Shown here: piece after piece, positions 1 through 11,700 of the stretch
Position numbering within the stretch: position 1 is the stretch's first letter
Layout of the letters: every line of letters begins with the position of its first letter
DNA from: Mytilus trossulus
Taxonomy: Eukaryota > Mollusca > Bivalvia > Mytilida > Mytilidae
Assembly: GCF_036588685.1 (NCBI RefSeq)
Contig: NC_086377.1
Location: forward strand, 70,996,283 to 71,060,282
Reading direction: 5' to 3'
Length of the DNA stretch: 64,000 nt
Made by a program: the position numbers and the translations under genes
Notes under the pieces: model-generated
Told to the model about the DNA's origin: nothing
Seen by the model: only the letters and a program-made list of their open reading frames with translations
Databases searched by the model: none

Positions 1-420
1 TAGAAATCTATGAAATTTTGACACAAGGTTGATGACCACAAAAGAAAGGTTGGGATTGATTTTGGGAGTTTTGGTTTCAACAGTTTAGGAATTAGGGGCC
101 AAAAAAGGGCCCAAATAAGCATTATTCTTGGTTTTCGCACAATAACTTTAGTTTAAGTTAATAGAAATCAATGAAATTTAAATACAATGTTTATGACCAC
201 AAAAGGAAGATTGGTATTGATTTTGGGAGTTTAGGTCGCAACAGTTTAGGAATTAGGGGCCAAAAAGGGACCCAAATAAGCATTTTTCTTGGTTTTCGCA
301 CCATAACGTTAGTATAAGTAAATAGAAATCTATGAAATTTAAACACAAGGTTAAGGACCATAAAAGGAAGGTTGGTATTGATTTTAGGAGTTTTGGTCCC
401 AACAGTTTAGGAAAAGGGGC
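1..420. repeat. Tandem repeat, about 161-bp units
   Basis: About 2.6 units run from the window edge. Unit starts (TAGAAATCTATGAAATTT and variants) fall near positions 1, 162 and 323. Each unit has the shared phrase GGGGCCAAAAAGGG and ends in an AT-rich stretch. No coding potential was seen. The array probably continues to the left of the window. Confidence 0.75.
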
Positions 421-960
421 CTAAAGGGTCCAAAATTAAACTTTGTTTGATTTCAACAAAATTGAATAATTGGGGTTCTTTGATATGCCGAATCTAACTG
501 TGTATGTAGATTCTTAACTTTTGGTCATGTTTTCAAATTGGTCTACATTAAGGTCCAAAGGGTCCAAAATTAAACTTAGTTTGATTTTGACAAAAAATGA
601 ATCGGTTGGGTTCTTTGATATGTTGAATCTAAAAATGTACTTAGATTCTTGATTATTGGCCCAGTTTTCAAGTTGGTCCAAATCTGGGTCCAAAATTAAA
701 CTTTTTTGATTTCATCAAAAATTGAATAAATGGGTTCTTTGATATGCCAAATCTAACTGTGTATGTAGATACTTCATTTTTGGTCCCGTTTTCAAATTGG
801 CCTACATTAAGGTCTAAAGGGTCCAAAATTAAACTAAGTTTGATTTTAACAAAAATTAAATTCTTGGGCCTCTTTGATATGCTGAATCTAAACATGTACT
901 TATATTTTTGATTATGGGCCCAGTTTTCAAGTTGGTCCAAATCAGGATCTAAAATTATTA
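420..960. repeat. Tandem repeat, about 131-bp units
   Basis: Four units begin with GTCCAAAATTAAACT near 428, 558, 689 and 820. Each contains TTCTTTGATATG and GTTTTCAA blocks. Alternate units resemble each other more closely, suggesting an older dimer of about 262 bp. The open frame on the minus strand here (668-940) is a by-product of the repeat. Confidence 0.75.
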
Positions 961-1620
961 TATTAAGTATTGTGCAATAGCAAGTCTTTTCAATTTCACA
1001 GTATTGTGCAATGGCAAGAAATATCTAATTTCACAATGTTGTGAAATAGCATTTTTTTTTTTTAATTAGAGTTATCTTTCTTTGTCCAAAATAGTAAGCA
1101 AGAAATATCTTATTGCAAGAGGTTTTTTTTAATTGGAGTTATCTTTCTTTGTCCAGAATCAACTTAAATCTTTGTTATATACAATATACAATGTATATTC
1201 ACTTTTTACTACCAACTGATAAATTTAAATAATCTTTACCATTCAGTGATAACAAGCAGTTTTTTTACATCTTAATATTTTATGATGTATTTAAATGAGT
1301 AGTTATTGTTGCAAACTCCATTAGAATATTTTAATTGAGATTAGTTTGGGAATAAGGGAAAGGGGGATGTGATTAAAAAATTGGGTTCAATTTTTCTCAT
1401 TTGAAATTTCATAAATAAAAAGAAAATTTCTTCAAACATTTTTTGAGAGGTTTAATATTGAACAGCATAGAGAATTTCTCTAAGAGAAAACAAAAATTTT
1501 AAGTTCATAAGAACACATTCAATCTGTGTCAGAAACCTATGCTGTGTCAACTATTTAATCACAATCCAAATTAAGAGCTGAATCCAGCTTGAATGTTGTG
1601 TCCATACTTGCCCCAACCGT
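961..1620. other. AT-rich gap with short repeated motif
   Basis: The motif TATTGTGCAATAGCAAG recurs two to three times near 965-1050, and ATTGGAGTTATCTTTCTTTGTC recurs near 1070 and 1135. Nothing else is recognisable and there is no gene signal. Confidence 0.4.
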
Positions 1621-1659
1621 TCAGGGTTCAACCTCTGCGGTCGTATAAAGCTACGCCCT

Positions 1660-2338
1660 GCGAAGCATCTGGTTAGCCATGTGGCCATCTTGGTTGGTTG
1701 GCCGGGTAACAAAACACAAATTTTAAACTAGATACATCAATGATGATTGTGGCCAAGTTTGGATTAATTTGGCCCGGTAGTTTCAGAGGAGAAGATTTTT
1801 GTAAAAGATCATGGAGATGTACGAAAAAAGGTTAAAAATTGACTATAAAGGGCAATAACTCCTAAAGGAGTCAACTGACCATTTTGGTCATGTTGACTTA
1901 TTTGTAAATCTTACTTTGCTGAACATTATTGCTGTTTACAGTTTATCTCCATCTATAATAATATTCAAGATAATAACCAAAAACAGTAAAATTTCCTTAA
2001 AATTACCAATTTAGGGGCAGCAACCCAACAATGGGTTGTCTGATTCATCTAAAAATTTCAGGGCAGATAGATCTTGACCAGATAAACAATTTAACCCCTG
2101 TCAGATTTCCTCTAAATACTTTGGTTTTTGAGTTATAAGCCAAAAACTTCATTTTACCCCTATGTTCTATTTTTAGCCATGGCGGCCATCTTGGTTGGTT
2201 GGCCGGGTAACAAAACACAAATTTTAAACTAGATATATCAATGATGATTGTGGCCAAGTTTGGTTTAATTTGGCCAAGTAGTTTCAGAGGAGAAGATTTT
2301 TGTAAAAGTTAACAACGGGGCCCGGTGAGCTAAAAATA
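1660..2338 (+). mobile_element. Hairpin-ended modular repeat, copy A (truncated)
   Basis: Contains the internal module shared with the copies at 2598, 40362 and 48339: the landmarks GCCATCTTGGTTGG, AAACTAGATA, GGCAATAACTCCTAAA and GTTTCAGAGGAGAAGATTTT are all present. It ends in GGTGAGCTAAAAA but has only one arm of the terminal hairpin, and the left end typical of the family is missing. It is a decayed fragment with no coding capacity. Confidence 0.7.
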
Positions 2339-2520
2339 AGGTGTGATCAGATTGACAACAAGACATATTTTCACCAGAAATCAAATGATGTAGAAGTCAG
2401 CAACTATAGATCACCATACAGCGTTCAGCAAAGCAAATTATAAAATACATATAACAGACCAACATGAATAATCATACAAGAAATCTAATGGACTGATTTA
2501 TGAACAAAAAAAGTTAAATA
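2328..2520 (+). repeat. Dispersed SINE-like repeat, family S
   Basis: Diverged copy of a short family with the phrases ACAACTCTnCAC, CAACTATAGGTCACC, GCCTTCAACAATGAGCAAA and AATGGCCTGA. Better copies are at 20334 and 41993. I recognise it as a common mussel interspersed repeat but cannot give an authoritative family name. Confidence 0.5.
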
Positions 2521-2597
2521 TATTCAGCAATAAATGGTAATAACAACTTGTAATTGTCAAAATCATCAATTAAAGCAACATTCTTTGAGGCAAAGAT

Positions 2598-3905
2598 AAA
2601 CTAGAGGCTCCAAAGAGCCTGTGTCGCTCACCTTGGTCTATGTGAATATTAAACAAAGGAAGCAGATGGATTCATGACAAAATTGTGTTTTGGTGATGGT
2701 GATGTGTTTGTAAATCTTACTTTACTAAACAGTCTTGCTGCTTACATTTATCTCTATCTATAATGAACTTGGCCCAGTAGTTTCAGTGGAAAATGTTAAT
2801 AAAATTTACAAATTTTATGAAAATTGTTAAAAATTGACTATAAATAACAATAACTCCTTAGGGGGTCAATTGACGATTTCGGTAATGTTGACTTATTTGT
2901 AAATCTTACTTTGCTGAACATTATTGCTGTTTACAGTTTATCTCTATCTATAATTATATTCAAGATAATAACCAAAAACAGCAAAATTTCCTTAAAATTA
3001 TCGATTCAGGGCAGCAACCCAACAATGGGTTGTCAGATTCATCTGAAAATTATAAGGCAGATAGATCTTGATCTGATAAATAATTTTACCCCGTGTCGGA
3101 TTTGCTATAAATGCTTTGGTTTTTGAGTTATAAGCCAAAAACTGCATTTTACCCCTATGTTCTATTTTTAGCTGTGGCGGCCATCTTGATTTGATAGTCG
3201 GGTCACAGGACACATTTTTAAAACTAGATACCCCAAAGATGATTGTTGCCAAGTCTGGATTAATTTGGCCCAGTAGTTTCAGAGGAGAAGATTTTTGTAA
3301 AAAGATAACTAAGATTTACGAAAAATGGTTAAAAATTGACTATAAAGGGCAATAACTCCTAAACGGGTCAACTGACCATTTCGGTCATTATGACTTATTT
3401 GTAAATCTAACTTTGCTGAACATTATTGCTGTTTACAGTTTATCTCTATCTATAATAATATTCAAGATAATAACCAAAAACTGCAAAATTTCCACAAAAT
3501 TACCAATTCAGGGGCAGCAACCCAACAACGGGTTGACCAATTCATCTGAAAATTTCAGGGCAGATAGATCTCGACCTGATAAACATTTTTACCCCATGTC
3601 AGATTTCCTCTAAATGCTTTGGTTTTTGAGTTATAAGCCAAAAACTGCATTTTACCCCTATGTTCTATTTTTAGCCGTGGCGGCCATCTTGGTTGGTTGA
3701 CCGGGTCACGCCACACATTTTTTAAACTAGATACCCCAATGATGATTGTGGCCAAGTTTGGTTCAATTTGGCCCAGTAGTTTCAGAGGAGAAGATTTTTG
3801 TAAAAGTTAACAACGACGACGGACGACAGACGACGGACGACGACGGACGCCGGACGCAAAGTGATGGGAAAAGCTCACTTGGCCCTTCGGGCCAGGTGAG
3901 CTAAA
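2598..3905 (+). mobile_element. Hairpin-ended modular repeat, copy B
   Basis: Begins TAAACTAG followed by the small hairpin AGGCTC-CAAA-GAGCCT and GTGTCGCTCACC. It ends with a GAC-rich stretch (GACGACGGACGCCGGACGC) and the long hairpin AGCTCACTTGGCCC-TTC-GGGCCAGGTGAGCT, then A-rich DNA. The body is made of units of about 490 bp. The short open frames inside (2911-3755, both strands) are shared by all copies and contain no known domain, so the element looks non-autonomous. Confidence 0.8.
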
Positions 3906-4077
3906 AAAACAAAAACGGGGTAAGTAGAGATCACACTCAAGAAATAATTTTAATTTACCTGAAAATTATGTCAACATTGTGCATTTAAATGTCAGGCTTG
4001 AACAGATAATAAAACAAAAACGATTCTTTCAAGAAAAATGTTGTCAGCAAATAACACGAGCAAAAATGGCAAATAGA

Positions 4078-4225
4078 AATGTGTTATGAGTGCCAATGAC
4101 ACAACTCTACATCCATGTAACAATGTAATATAAAAAGTTAACAATTAATATAGGTCAAAATAAGACCTTCAACACGGAGTCTCATCTCACATCAAACACC
4201 AAGCTTTTAAGGGCCCCAACAAGAA
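4078..4225 (+). repeat. Dispersed SINE-like repeat, family S
   Basis: Diverged copy: GAGTGCCAATGACACAACTCT, then ATATAGGTCAAAATAAG and CCTTCAACACGGAGTC. It matches the copy near 42605 more closely than the other copies. Confidence 0.5.
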
Positions 4226-5027
4226 AACAAAGGGTCTTATCTATATAAAATATTAGCATTACACTTGTGACACTTGTGAACCACATCAACAAAAGACTAC
4301 CACTGAACAGCAGATTCCTGACTTAGGAACAAATGGGTACAAACAAATGCAGAGGGTTTAAACGCTTTAAAATTTAATGCTCCACAGCTTTGTGTCCCAT
4401 AGAAGAGTCGATGTAAGTTTGGTTGAAATTTGTCATGGATTAATCAAAAGTCCGCAAGTTATAACAGGATAATGCTGGACAACAGAATGCAAAACATTTA
4501 AACATTACTTTTAAGGTGAAAATCTTTATGCTACAAAAATTTTGAAATATTAATAACATTTTCACATGTGAAAGCTTTATCCTTGAATTGTGTGATCACA
4601 TCCCACAGGCACTCGTCTAAAAAATAATTCTATATACCTTAATATAACACCTTAAGGTATATATATTGGAGAAAAAAAAATCTGAGACAAGTGCCTGTGT
4701 CACATCCCATTCCGAATAAAATAAGAAAAATGAAATGTTTTGAAAATATTTATTTTCTCTGACCATAGTTTCAATATTGCACAAACAAGAATGTTACATC
4801 ACTTTGAAAAATAGCATTAAATAGTTATTATCTTATTACAGCACATGTACTTTTAACCATTCCTGTCCCAGTATTTATCAACAGATATTTTGTTCACTAA
4901 ATTTCAATGGCATTTTCAAACACAGTATAAACTTGAAAGCTCCTTTGGAACATTCAGTTATTGAAGCAGGAATAAAACAATGGTTAATCAAGCATTTAAA
5001 AAAATGAAAGACAAAATAGTTAATACA
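4226..5027. other. Intergenic AT-rich sequence
   Basis: No gene was seen. A short inverted repeat surrounds 4606-4702: GGCACTCGTCT on the left, and GACAAGTGCCTGTG on the right with TATACCTT/AAGGTATA nested inside. It is possibly a small foldback element. Confidence 0.3.
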
Positions 5028-5195
5028 TTGAAATCTGTCTAAACCAAACCTCTTCTGTACTTTAAGCTCTGGTTTTGGCAGATGTTTGGTTCTACTTAGT
5101 ATCATGTTCACAACACATTAAATTTCATATAACTGGACTTAAAAAAAATAATGTTTAGAGGGGATTTCAGTTTAGACAGGTTTTACTGTATATAT
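5028..5195. mobile_element. MITE, family TACAGTAAAACCTG
   Basis: Left end TCTGTCTAAACCAAACC pairs with right end TTTAGACAGGTTTTACTGTA. A better-preserved member lies at 15388. It sits 3' of the KTI12 stop codon and accounts for the 77-codon open frame at 4878-5111. Confidence 0.6.
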
Positions 5196-5335
5196 ACAGG
5201 ATAAGTTATACATGCATTAAAGTAAAAAAGCATTCAAACTTAATAATGTGATTACATAATTTACCGGTAACGTAAGTGAATTGTTGACCAACTTGTTTCT
5301 TGGGAAAAGTTTGTATTGGTTGTAATTTAAAAACC

Positions 5336-5341
5336 TTTATT
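5336..5341 (-). promoter_or_regulatory. Candidate poly(A) signal of KTI12
   Basis: TTTATT on the plus strand gives AATAAA on the gene strand about 250 nt after the KTI12 stop. It is the first canonical hexamer I found there. Candidate only, because such hexamers are frequent in AT-rich DNA. Confidence 0.35.
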
Positions 5342-5588
5342 TCATTTTTTATAAAAACTAGCTGGATATAATTGAATATCCAAAAATTGATCTGAAGTTT
5401 ATTTCAGGAATTAGTTTTCAAAATCTGAAAAAAATTGTTAAGCTAGGACAATTTTTTAACACCTTTCAAGCTCCAATCTTTAAACAAACTCTATGAGGCC
5501 ATGGATATATCTAAATTATATAACTTAAGACATTTGTTTAGTTATCATCTTAGACAATTGTTTAGATATTGAACAAACATGCTTGTTA

Positions 5589-5732
5589 TCACCTTAGACA
5601 ATTATTTAGATATTGAACAAACATGCTTGTTATTTTGGAAGTGTCTTCGACTGGATGCATCTTTGTGTAAGTTATAAACTGTCTTTTGTGTCTCTGTAAT
5701 TCTGCCAATGTATAAACACGAGTCATTTGTAT
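5589..5732 (-). CDS. KTI12: KTI12 exon 9 (C-terminus, stop)
   Basis: Acceptor TTTTCTACAG then ATACAAATGACTCG; 48 codons including TGA at 5591-5589. It encodes the conserved tail with LAELQRHKRQFITYTKMHP and MFVQYLNN, aligning to the C-terminus of animal KTI12. It enters in phase 0, matching exon 8. Confidence 0.93.
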   Translation of the reverse strand: MQMTRVYTLAELQRHKRQFITYTKMHPVEDTSKITSMFVQYLNNCLR

Positions 5733-8700
5733 CTGTAGAAAATTAAGGAAAATAATAATAATAAACATAGAAAACATATTCCTTAAAAATACTGATGTTT
5801 CTATTCACATATGCTCCAAATTTTATGTGTGTTTGTATGAACTAAATCCTTGGTTAAATTTTAAACCAAAATCACCCACATTTTGCCAATCATTTTCTAT
5901 CCCTATAAATTTTTTCACACAGCAGAGAGGACACATTGATTCCAATCCAATCTTTGCTTTGGTATTTTTGAAACAAGTCAGTTAAATTCTAAAGAGCAAA
6001 ACAATAGGTACTAAAGTGCTTGTGTTGCTAACCTAGTTCTGTGTACATCTTCAACGATGGACACTTTCCATTGTTGTAGACTAGAATATAACTCATGACC
6101 TTTTCAGATTTTCTCTATTTAAAGCAGTTTTCAAGATTTTTAGCCATGTTATTTGGTTGACAGGTTCATCAGACATATTTTTGAGGGGTAACTTGGTCAG
6201 ATTACCACAACTCCCAGATAAAAAACTTTTAAAAAACACCATCCAAAATATTTTTATTTGTACTTTTCTCTTCCTTAGATTCCAACCTTATGACTAAGTT
6301 TCTGTCCCATCATTTCCATGTTTCTTTACCCCTGTCCACCCTCTTATTATTTATTCATTTCTGACATAAAAGGATACTTTTTCCTGAGTTCCTGGTACTG
6401 ATATGAAGTCCCCTGGTACACCTGTCTTTTGGCTTTCCATTATAACCTGACAAAAAACAAGCATGTTATCATTGTTATGAGTTAAATTTGTTTCTGATGT
6501 ATAAAGTACTGTGGATTCATTATTATTCATTAGATACTAATTTTTGTGGGAACAGTTGAACCACTAATTTAAATGTTCAAAGAATCACAAATTTTGGATA
6601 GGCTTGTATTTAGACATGTATGTAGACCACAACATCAAATATCCAAGAAGCTGCAAGTTTTCCTTAATCCATGAAAATAAATGAATCCACAGTACCATTT
6701 TACTTGTACTTTTTTTTTGCTTCAGTGTTTCTTTAAAGAGAATACATAGCATCCATCATTTCTATAACTGTCAAACATTCTTTAAAGATAAAAATATTCA
6801 TGCTCCTAACTAAATGCAAAGTACATGAGCTAAAATAACACAATCCCAAAGGAACTCATTTCTGTAGAAGTTTTACATATTCTAAAAATATATTGAAGGA
6901 ACTTAAGAATCATTCCAGCAGCGCCTGCAAATAGTGTATATATCTTACAGTTGATGTTATATTGCAGAGCTTGCATTTCCTATTTACAATGAAGCTTTTA
7001 TATGAGGGTAGTAATGCCCTTTAACATCAGGCGTCAAACAGTCATTTTGGGTAAGCGTCAAATTGGTAAAAAATTCACAGTGATTCATCAAAATATCCTT
7101 ATAGTGATAGGTCTCAAATAAATGAATAATTATCGTTACCGTCATTTTTGGAAAATAAATAACATGATTCGTTTAAAATCTGTCAATGTTTTTATCGTCT
7201 TAATGAAATTATGAGTTTGAATGTGCCTTTGGTATCGTTCATTGATTTTCAGTATTTGTTAAATGAAATATACTTACGCTATTAATTTCTTGTGTAATTC
7301 TGTCTAGCTCGTAAAGAAAATTTGTTGATGATAAGGGTTGCTGAAAAACATCAATACAAATTCTTGACTGAAAAATTTGGCAAACAATGTACATGTATAG
7401 ATCTACAAAAGTTTGGTTTATTTGCTAGACAAGGTTTTAAGAAGTTTGCTGAAGTTGTAGTTTAAATTGACGCTTGAAGACAGTTATTGAGAATTAATTG
7501 GACAAATAACATTACAAATATTATGTCATTTTTGATTGCAAAGCATGAAAAACATTTTCATAGAACAGTGAAAGGATATAAAATCAGAAACATAAAAAAC
7601 CATATCAAATACTGTAAATTCTTTTATTTTCATGGGTATCAATTTTTGTGGTTCGAGGACAAATTGTATTTTTATTGATATTTGATCTTCTGGTTTTCCC
7701 AAAGTCTATATACAAGTCAATATAAATTTTGTACTTCAATAAACATTACAATTCTTGGCTCACATGCATGTAACCACAAAATCCATGAAAGTTGGTATCC
7801 TATGAATATTAATGAATTCACATTCTAATATGACATCCTTATTACGCTTTGTAAACAAAGCCGTGTTCTAATGAGCACAAAATATGTTTGACACATGCGC
7901 ACGAACTTACTGTTTATATTAACGTCACTTCCATCGTTATCCTTTAAAATATATACATTTAAGCAGCTGACATAAACTTTTATTATATTTTTTATGAAAC
8001 AATATATATTTACCCTGCTTGTAGTTTTTAAACTTATCAAATATGAAATGCAATGCACAGACTCCTCGGGGAGTAAACGGGAACGGCTAAACATTTTTAC
8101 GGTAATTTTGTACGCTTCGACCTATAAAAATACTGTATTTGTTCTATTAGAATCGAAATAATTCCTTCATGTCATGCTCTATGCTCATTTTAACATGGGT
8201 AGGTATTATATTTGACCACATTTTAAACCTCACTAGCGCTCAGTGTAAAATATCAACAAATACAATGCCTACCCATGTTAAAATGAGCATAAAGCATGAC
8301 ATGAAGGAACTATTTCTTAAGTATTAAACCCACATGAGGTTTTAGGGAATTAGTTTTAGAAAGCTGATAGCAAAACAAAACCATCATTATTTTATTGAGA
8401 AGATTAGGTTCAAATTTTCAATGTTTGTACTGGTCCGAGACCACAATTGTCGTCCCTTGATTTTCGTTGTTCACGAATATAGTCCCTAGTGTTAACAGTG
8501 GGTTACTTGCCATTAATTTTTATACCCCTTCCAAATTTATTTCTCCATGTTTAATGCCTCAAATTGTAAGTAGGGGGGTGAAATTACACTGTAAAAAAAT
8601 TTGGGTCCAGAATTTTAAAGGAAAGTAGTGATTTGGTCCAGGTGAAAAAGGTTGCAAAATAGCACTTCGGAAGCTGTCAAAAGATTTCAAGACGCCCTAA

Positions 8701-11700
8701 AGATAAAATTGTCCATATTTTGAGTTAGAGACGATGAAGTTTTCTATAATTTTGATATAATTTGTCCCAAAAGTAGTACAACACACTGTGAAAATTTCAT
8801 TGAGAAAGCCCAGGTGGGATTTTTTTAATTTTCATTTATGTTCTAAAAGAAATGCACTACGAATTAATTGTGTTCTCGGACCTAAGAGGTGCAGTCTGTA
8901 AATATAGAATCTGTACTTTGGCAACTTCCCTAAATGATTTGGTGGTGTCAAATAGCATGGAACTAAAGGATTTAAACTTTTATTCTATAGAATTTCTGCA
9001 AAAATGACCACTTTTGGCATTTTATGGTCAAAATAGGCATTTTAAGGCTTCTTCAATATTGATGCATACATGGCATCCTGACTTTCTATCTGACAGGTTT
9101 TCATGTGTCAATACTTGTTTTTCTATGCCTTTATCTAGTTCTTTCATTTGTTTATGAACTCATAATCTACAGAAAAGAAGATTATCTCAGACAATATGTA
9201 CAAAATGTGTTGTATAAATGACCCTTGTCTAACGCGCTGTTTGGATGAAGTCAAAAGTGGTGTTCTTGGTACATAAAATTTGAAGTCCACAATAAAGACC
9301 TCACTAAATTTGTACCAAAAGCACTTTACAATGTCTATTGTACCTGTTCCATTTCACATAATATCTTTCTTTTCTTCTGTAGGATAGCAAGTGGTTAAAT
9401 ATAAGCCTGCTGAGACTAAAATTGCATTCAAGTTTTTCACTAAAAAGCCAGAAATCTTTGTATCAGACCATACTGTCTGCAAGAAAAGTTAATTGCAAGA
9501 GCCTTTTTGTGCTCAGATTTATTGTATCATGTCACATGAGTATAGAAATAATAAAAAAAGACACATTTTTTTATTTCTTATAGCCTCAATATGCATTTTT
9601 TAATGTAAATATGTGGCACGGCCTAAATTGACACGTATTTTTTTCCAGTCTTACTTGGCTTAAGACCCTTTTAAACTAATATGATATGTTATTTGTAACT
9701 TTTCTTTCCATTTAAAGTACATTGAATACATATGTAAGGATTATTTATAACCAAAAAGCTTCACAAATTTCAAATTGCTGGAAAATATTACATCTTCATG
9801 TAAGGCCCCCTTTCATTGAAAAACCTCATTTTTTAGGCCTAGGCTGATATAAATTTGACTTTTGAATAATTATGCTAAGTCTGATAAATCAAATGGGTAC
9901 TCTATTGCTTTAAGTACATAATAAATGATATATTAAGGCATTTAAAAAGAAGTTTTTTGCAATATTTTAATTTTTAAAGCCCAACATGTTGATAGTTGAA
10001 ATTTTTCAATTTTAACGTCAAAATTTAACACGCAAAGATGAGTATAGAATTTAACATATTGTCCATAATATATATCCTATTGTTATGAAACTTTGCAAGC
10101 AGTGTTATAATTTATTAAGCTTTGGTCATACCAAGTTTTTTTATGATTTGTCAACTCTTTCTATCCTATTAGGTCCAAGACCACAATTGTCGTCCCTTGA
10201 TTCACGAATATAGTCCCTAGTGTTAACAGTGGGTTACTTGCCATTAATTTTTATACCCCTTCCAAATTTATTTCTCCATGTTTAATGCCTCAAATTGTAA
10301 GTAGGGGGGTGAAATTACACTGTAAAAAAATGTGGGTCCAGAATTTTAAAGGAAAGTAGTGATTTGGTCCAGGTGAAAAAGGTTGCAAAATAGCACTTCG
10401 GAAGCTGTCAAAAGATTTCAAGACGCCCTAAAGATAAAATTGTCCATATTTTGAGTTAGAGACGATGAAGTTTTCTATAATTTTGATATAATTTGTCCCA
10501 AAAGTAGTACAACACACTGTGAAAATTTCATTGAGAAAGCGCAGGTGGGATTTTTTTAATTTTCATTTATGTTCTAAAAGAAATGCACTACGAATTAATT
10601 GTGTTCTCGGACCTACTGATGTTAATTTATTATATGTGTTGGTTACAATTTTTCTTTTAAGTCTTACATTTTGAGTAGCCATATTTGGAGGAGGTGGTTT
10701 CCTGTTAAATAAAGCATCTTCTATCTGCTGGAATGGTAATGTGTCGTCTGCCTGTATAACAAATAATGGACTATCCCATCTCTGGTTTGGATTAGGTTCC
10801 TCAAATCTCATAAATAAAGCTTCTAATCTAAAAATATACAAATAAACATGTATCAGCCCCCTGTATAACAATTAAAAAAAAAGACAAATAAATGATTGTA
10901 GAATTAGATATAATTCATCAACTACCCAGTATCATGAAACTGAATCAAAGTAATAAACCTGTCATGCACTTTGAAATTGTAAAACTTTTGTCCAAAGAAA
11001 TAAGAAGATGTGGTATGAATATGTAAGCCAAAAAAAGTGTCCCATGAAATTGCGTCTTCTTGAACTATATTTCAAAGTTCATCTGTATAAGACAAGACTT
11101 TTATGCAATTTGGACATGATTTCACTTTGAAAAAAATATCTAACAAATGTCAAATTAGAATAACTTTTCAAGGGACACTTTTACACAGACGGGGACAATA
11201 TTTTATAATAAAATTCTGTCCTAAACAAAATTTCACATGTCATAAACATGAAATTTGGTCCATGGGACACCACTATTTAATCATACACATATTCAATTTT
11301 TTTTTCAAACTGAGTTTTACTCTGTGCTTTGCAATATGTTTTTTTTATCTGCTACCTTTTAGTCTTTTATTTATATTTTTCTAAAGTTTATTTGAATGTT
11401 TCAGATTTAAGTGTAGCGTACATTTGCTAAACTATAAGATAAAAAAAGTAAAGAGACAACTCTACACAGACACCAAATGACACAGAAATTTAAAACAACT
11501 ATAGGTCACTGTATTATAAATTATAGTTTATGGGTCAGCTGAAGATATCTCTGCATGGAAGACTATCTTTGACCAGTTGTTGTATCTTTGACACATTCCC
11601 CTCAATCGCTCTTCTATATATATATATATGTTAGATTCAAATCTAAGATATATTTTGCTTGATTTTTTTTTTCTTCACTCTAACAGACAACATCATCTTG

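Larger units (their letters stand above)
8432..10613. mobile_element. 2.18-kb element with 450-bp terminal direct repeats
   Basis: Direct repeats at 8432-8882 and 10172-10613 differ by roughly one small deletion and two or three substitutions. Each repeat begins GGTCCGAGACCACAATT (second copy GGTCCAAGACC...) and ends AATTGTGTTCTCGGACC, so each has its own 17-bp inverted ends. The outer flanks share TACT (8428-8431 and 10614-10617), while the inner flanks do not (TAAG and ATTA). This suggests the whole unit inserted as one. The 1.29-kb interior has no open frame or recognisable domain, and no primer-binding site or polypurine tract is evident. It sits 51 nt inside KTI12 intron 6 from the exon 6 donor. 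Confidence 0.7.

Noticed and set aside
2045-3755. Short open frames on both strands (60-84 codons)
   Set aside because: They recur in every copy of the hairpin-ended repeat, have no domain or start context, and differ in length between copies.
7825-8094. 89-codon minus-strand frame
   Set aside because: No domain, lies inside KTI12 intron 6, and exons 6 and 7 join in phase without it.
8432-10613. Standard LTR retrotransposon
   Set aside because: The direct repeats are not TG...CA-bounded, no primer-binding or polypurine site was seen, and no gag/pol frame exists; kept only as an unclassified element.
10617-10667. 17-codon extension of KTI12 exon 6 (NVRLKRKIVTN...)
   Set aside because: Not found in the family alignment. 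The donor at 10668 (GTAAGA) is better and joins to the QPLSS exon at the expected position.
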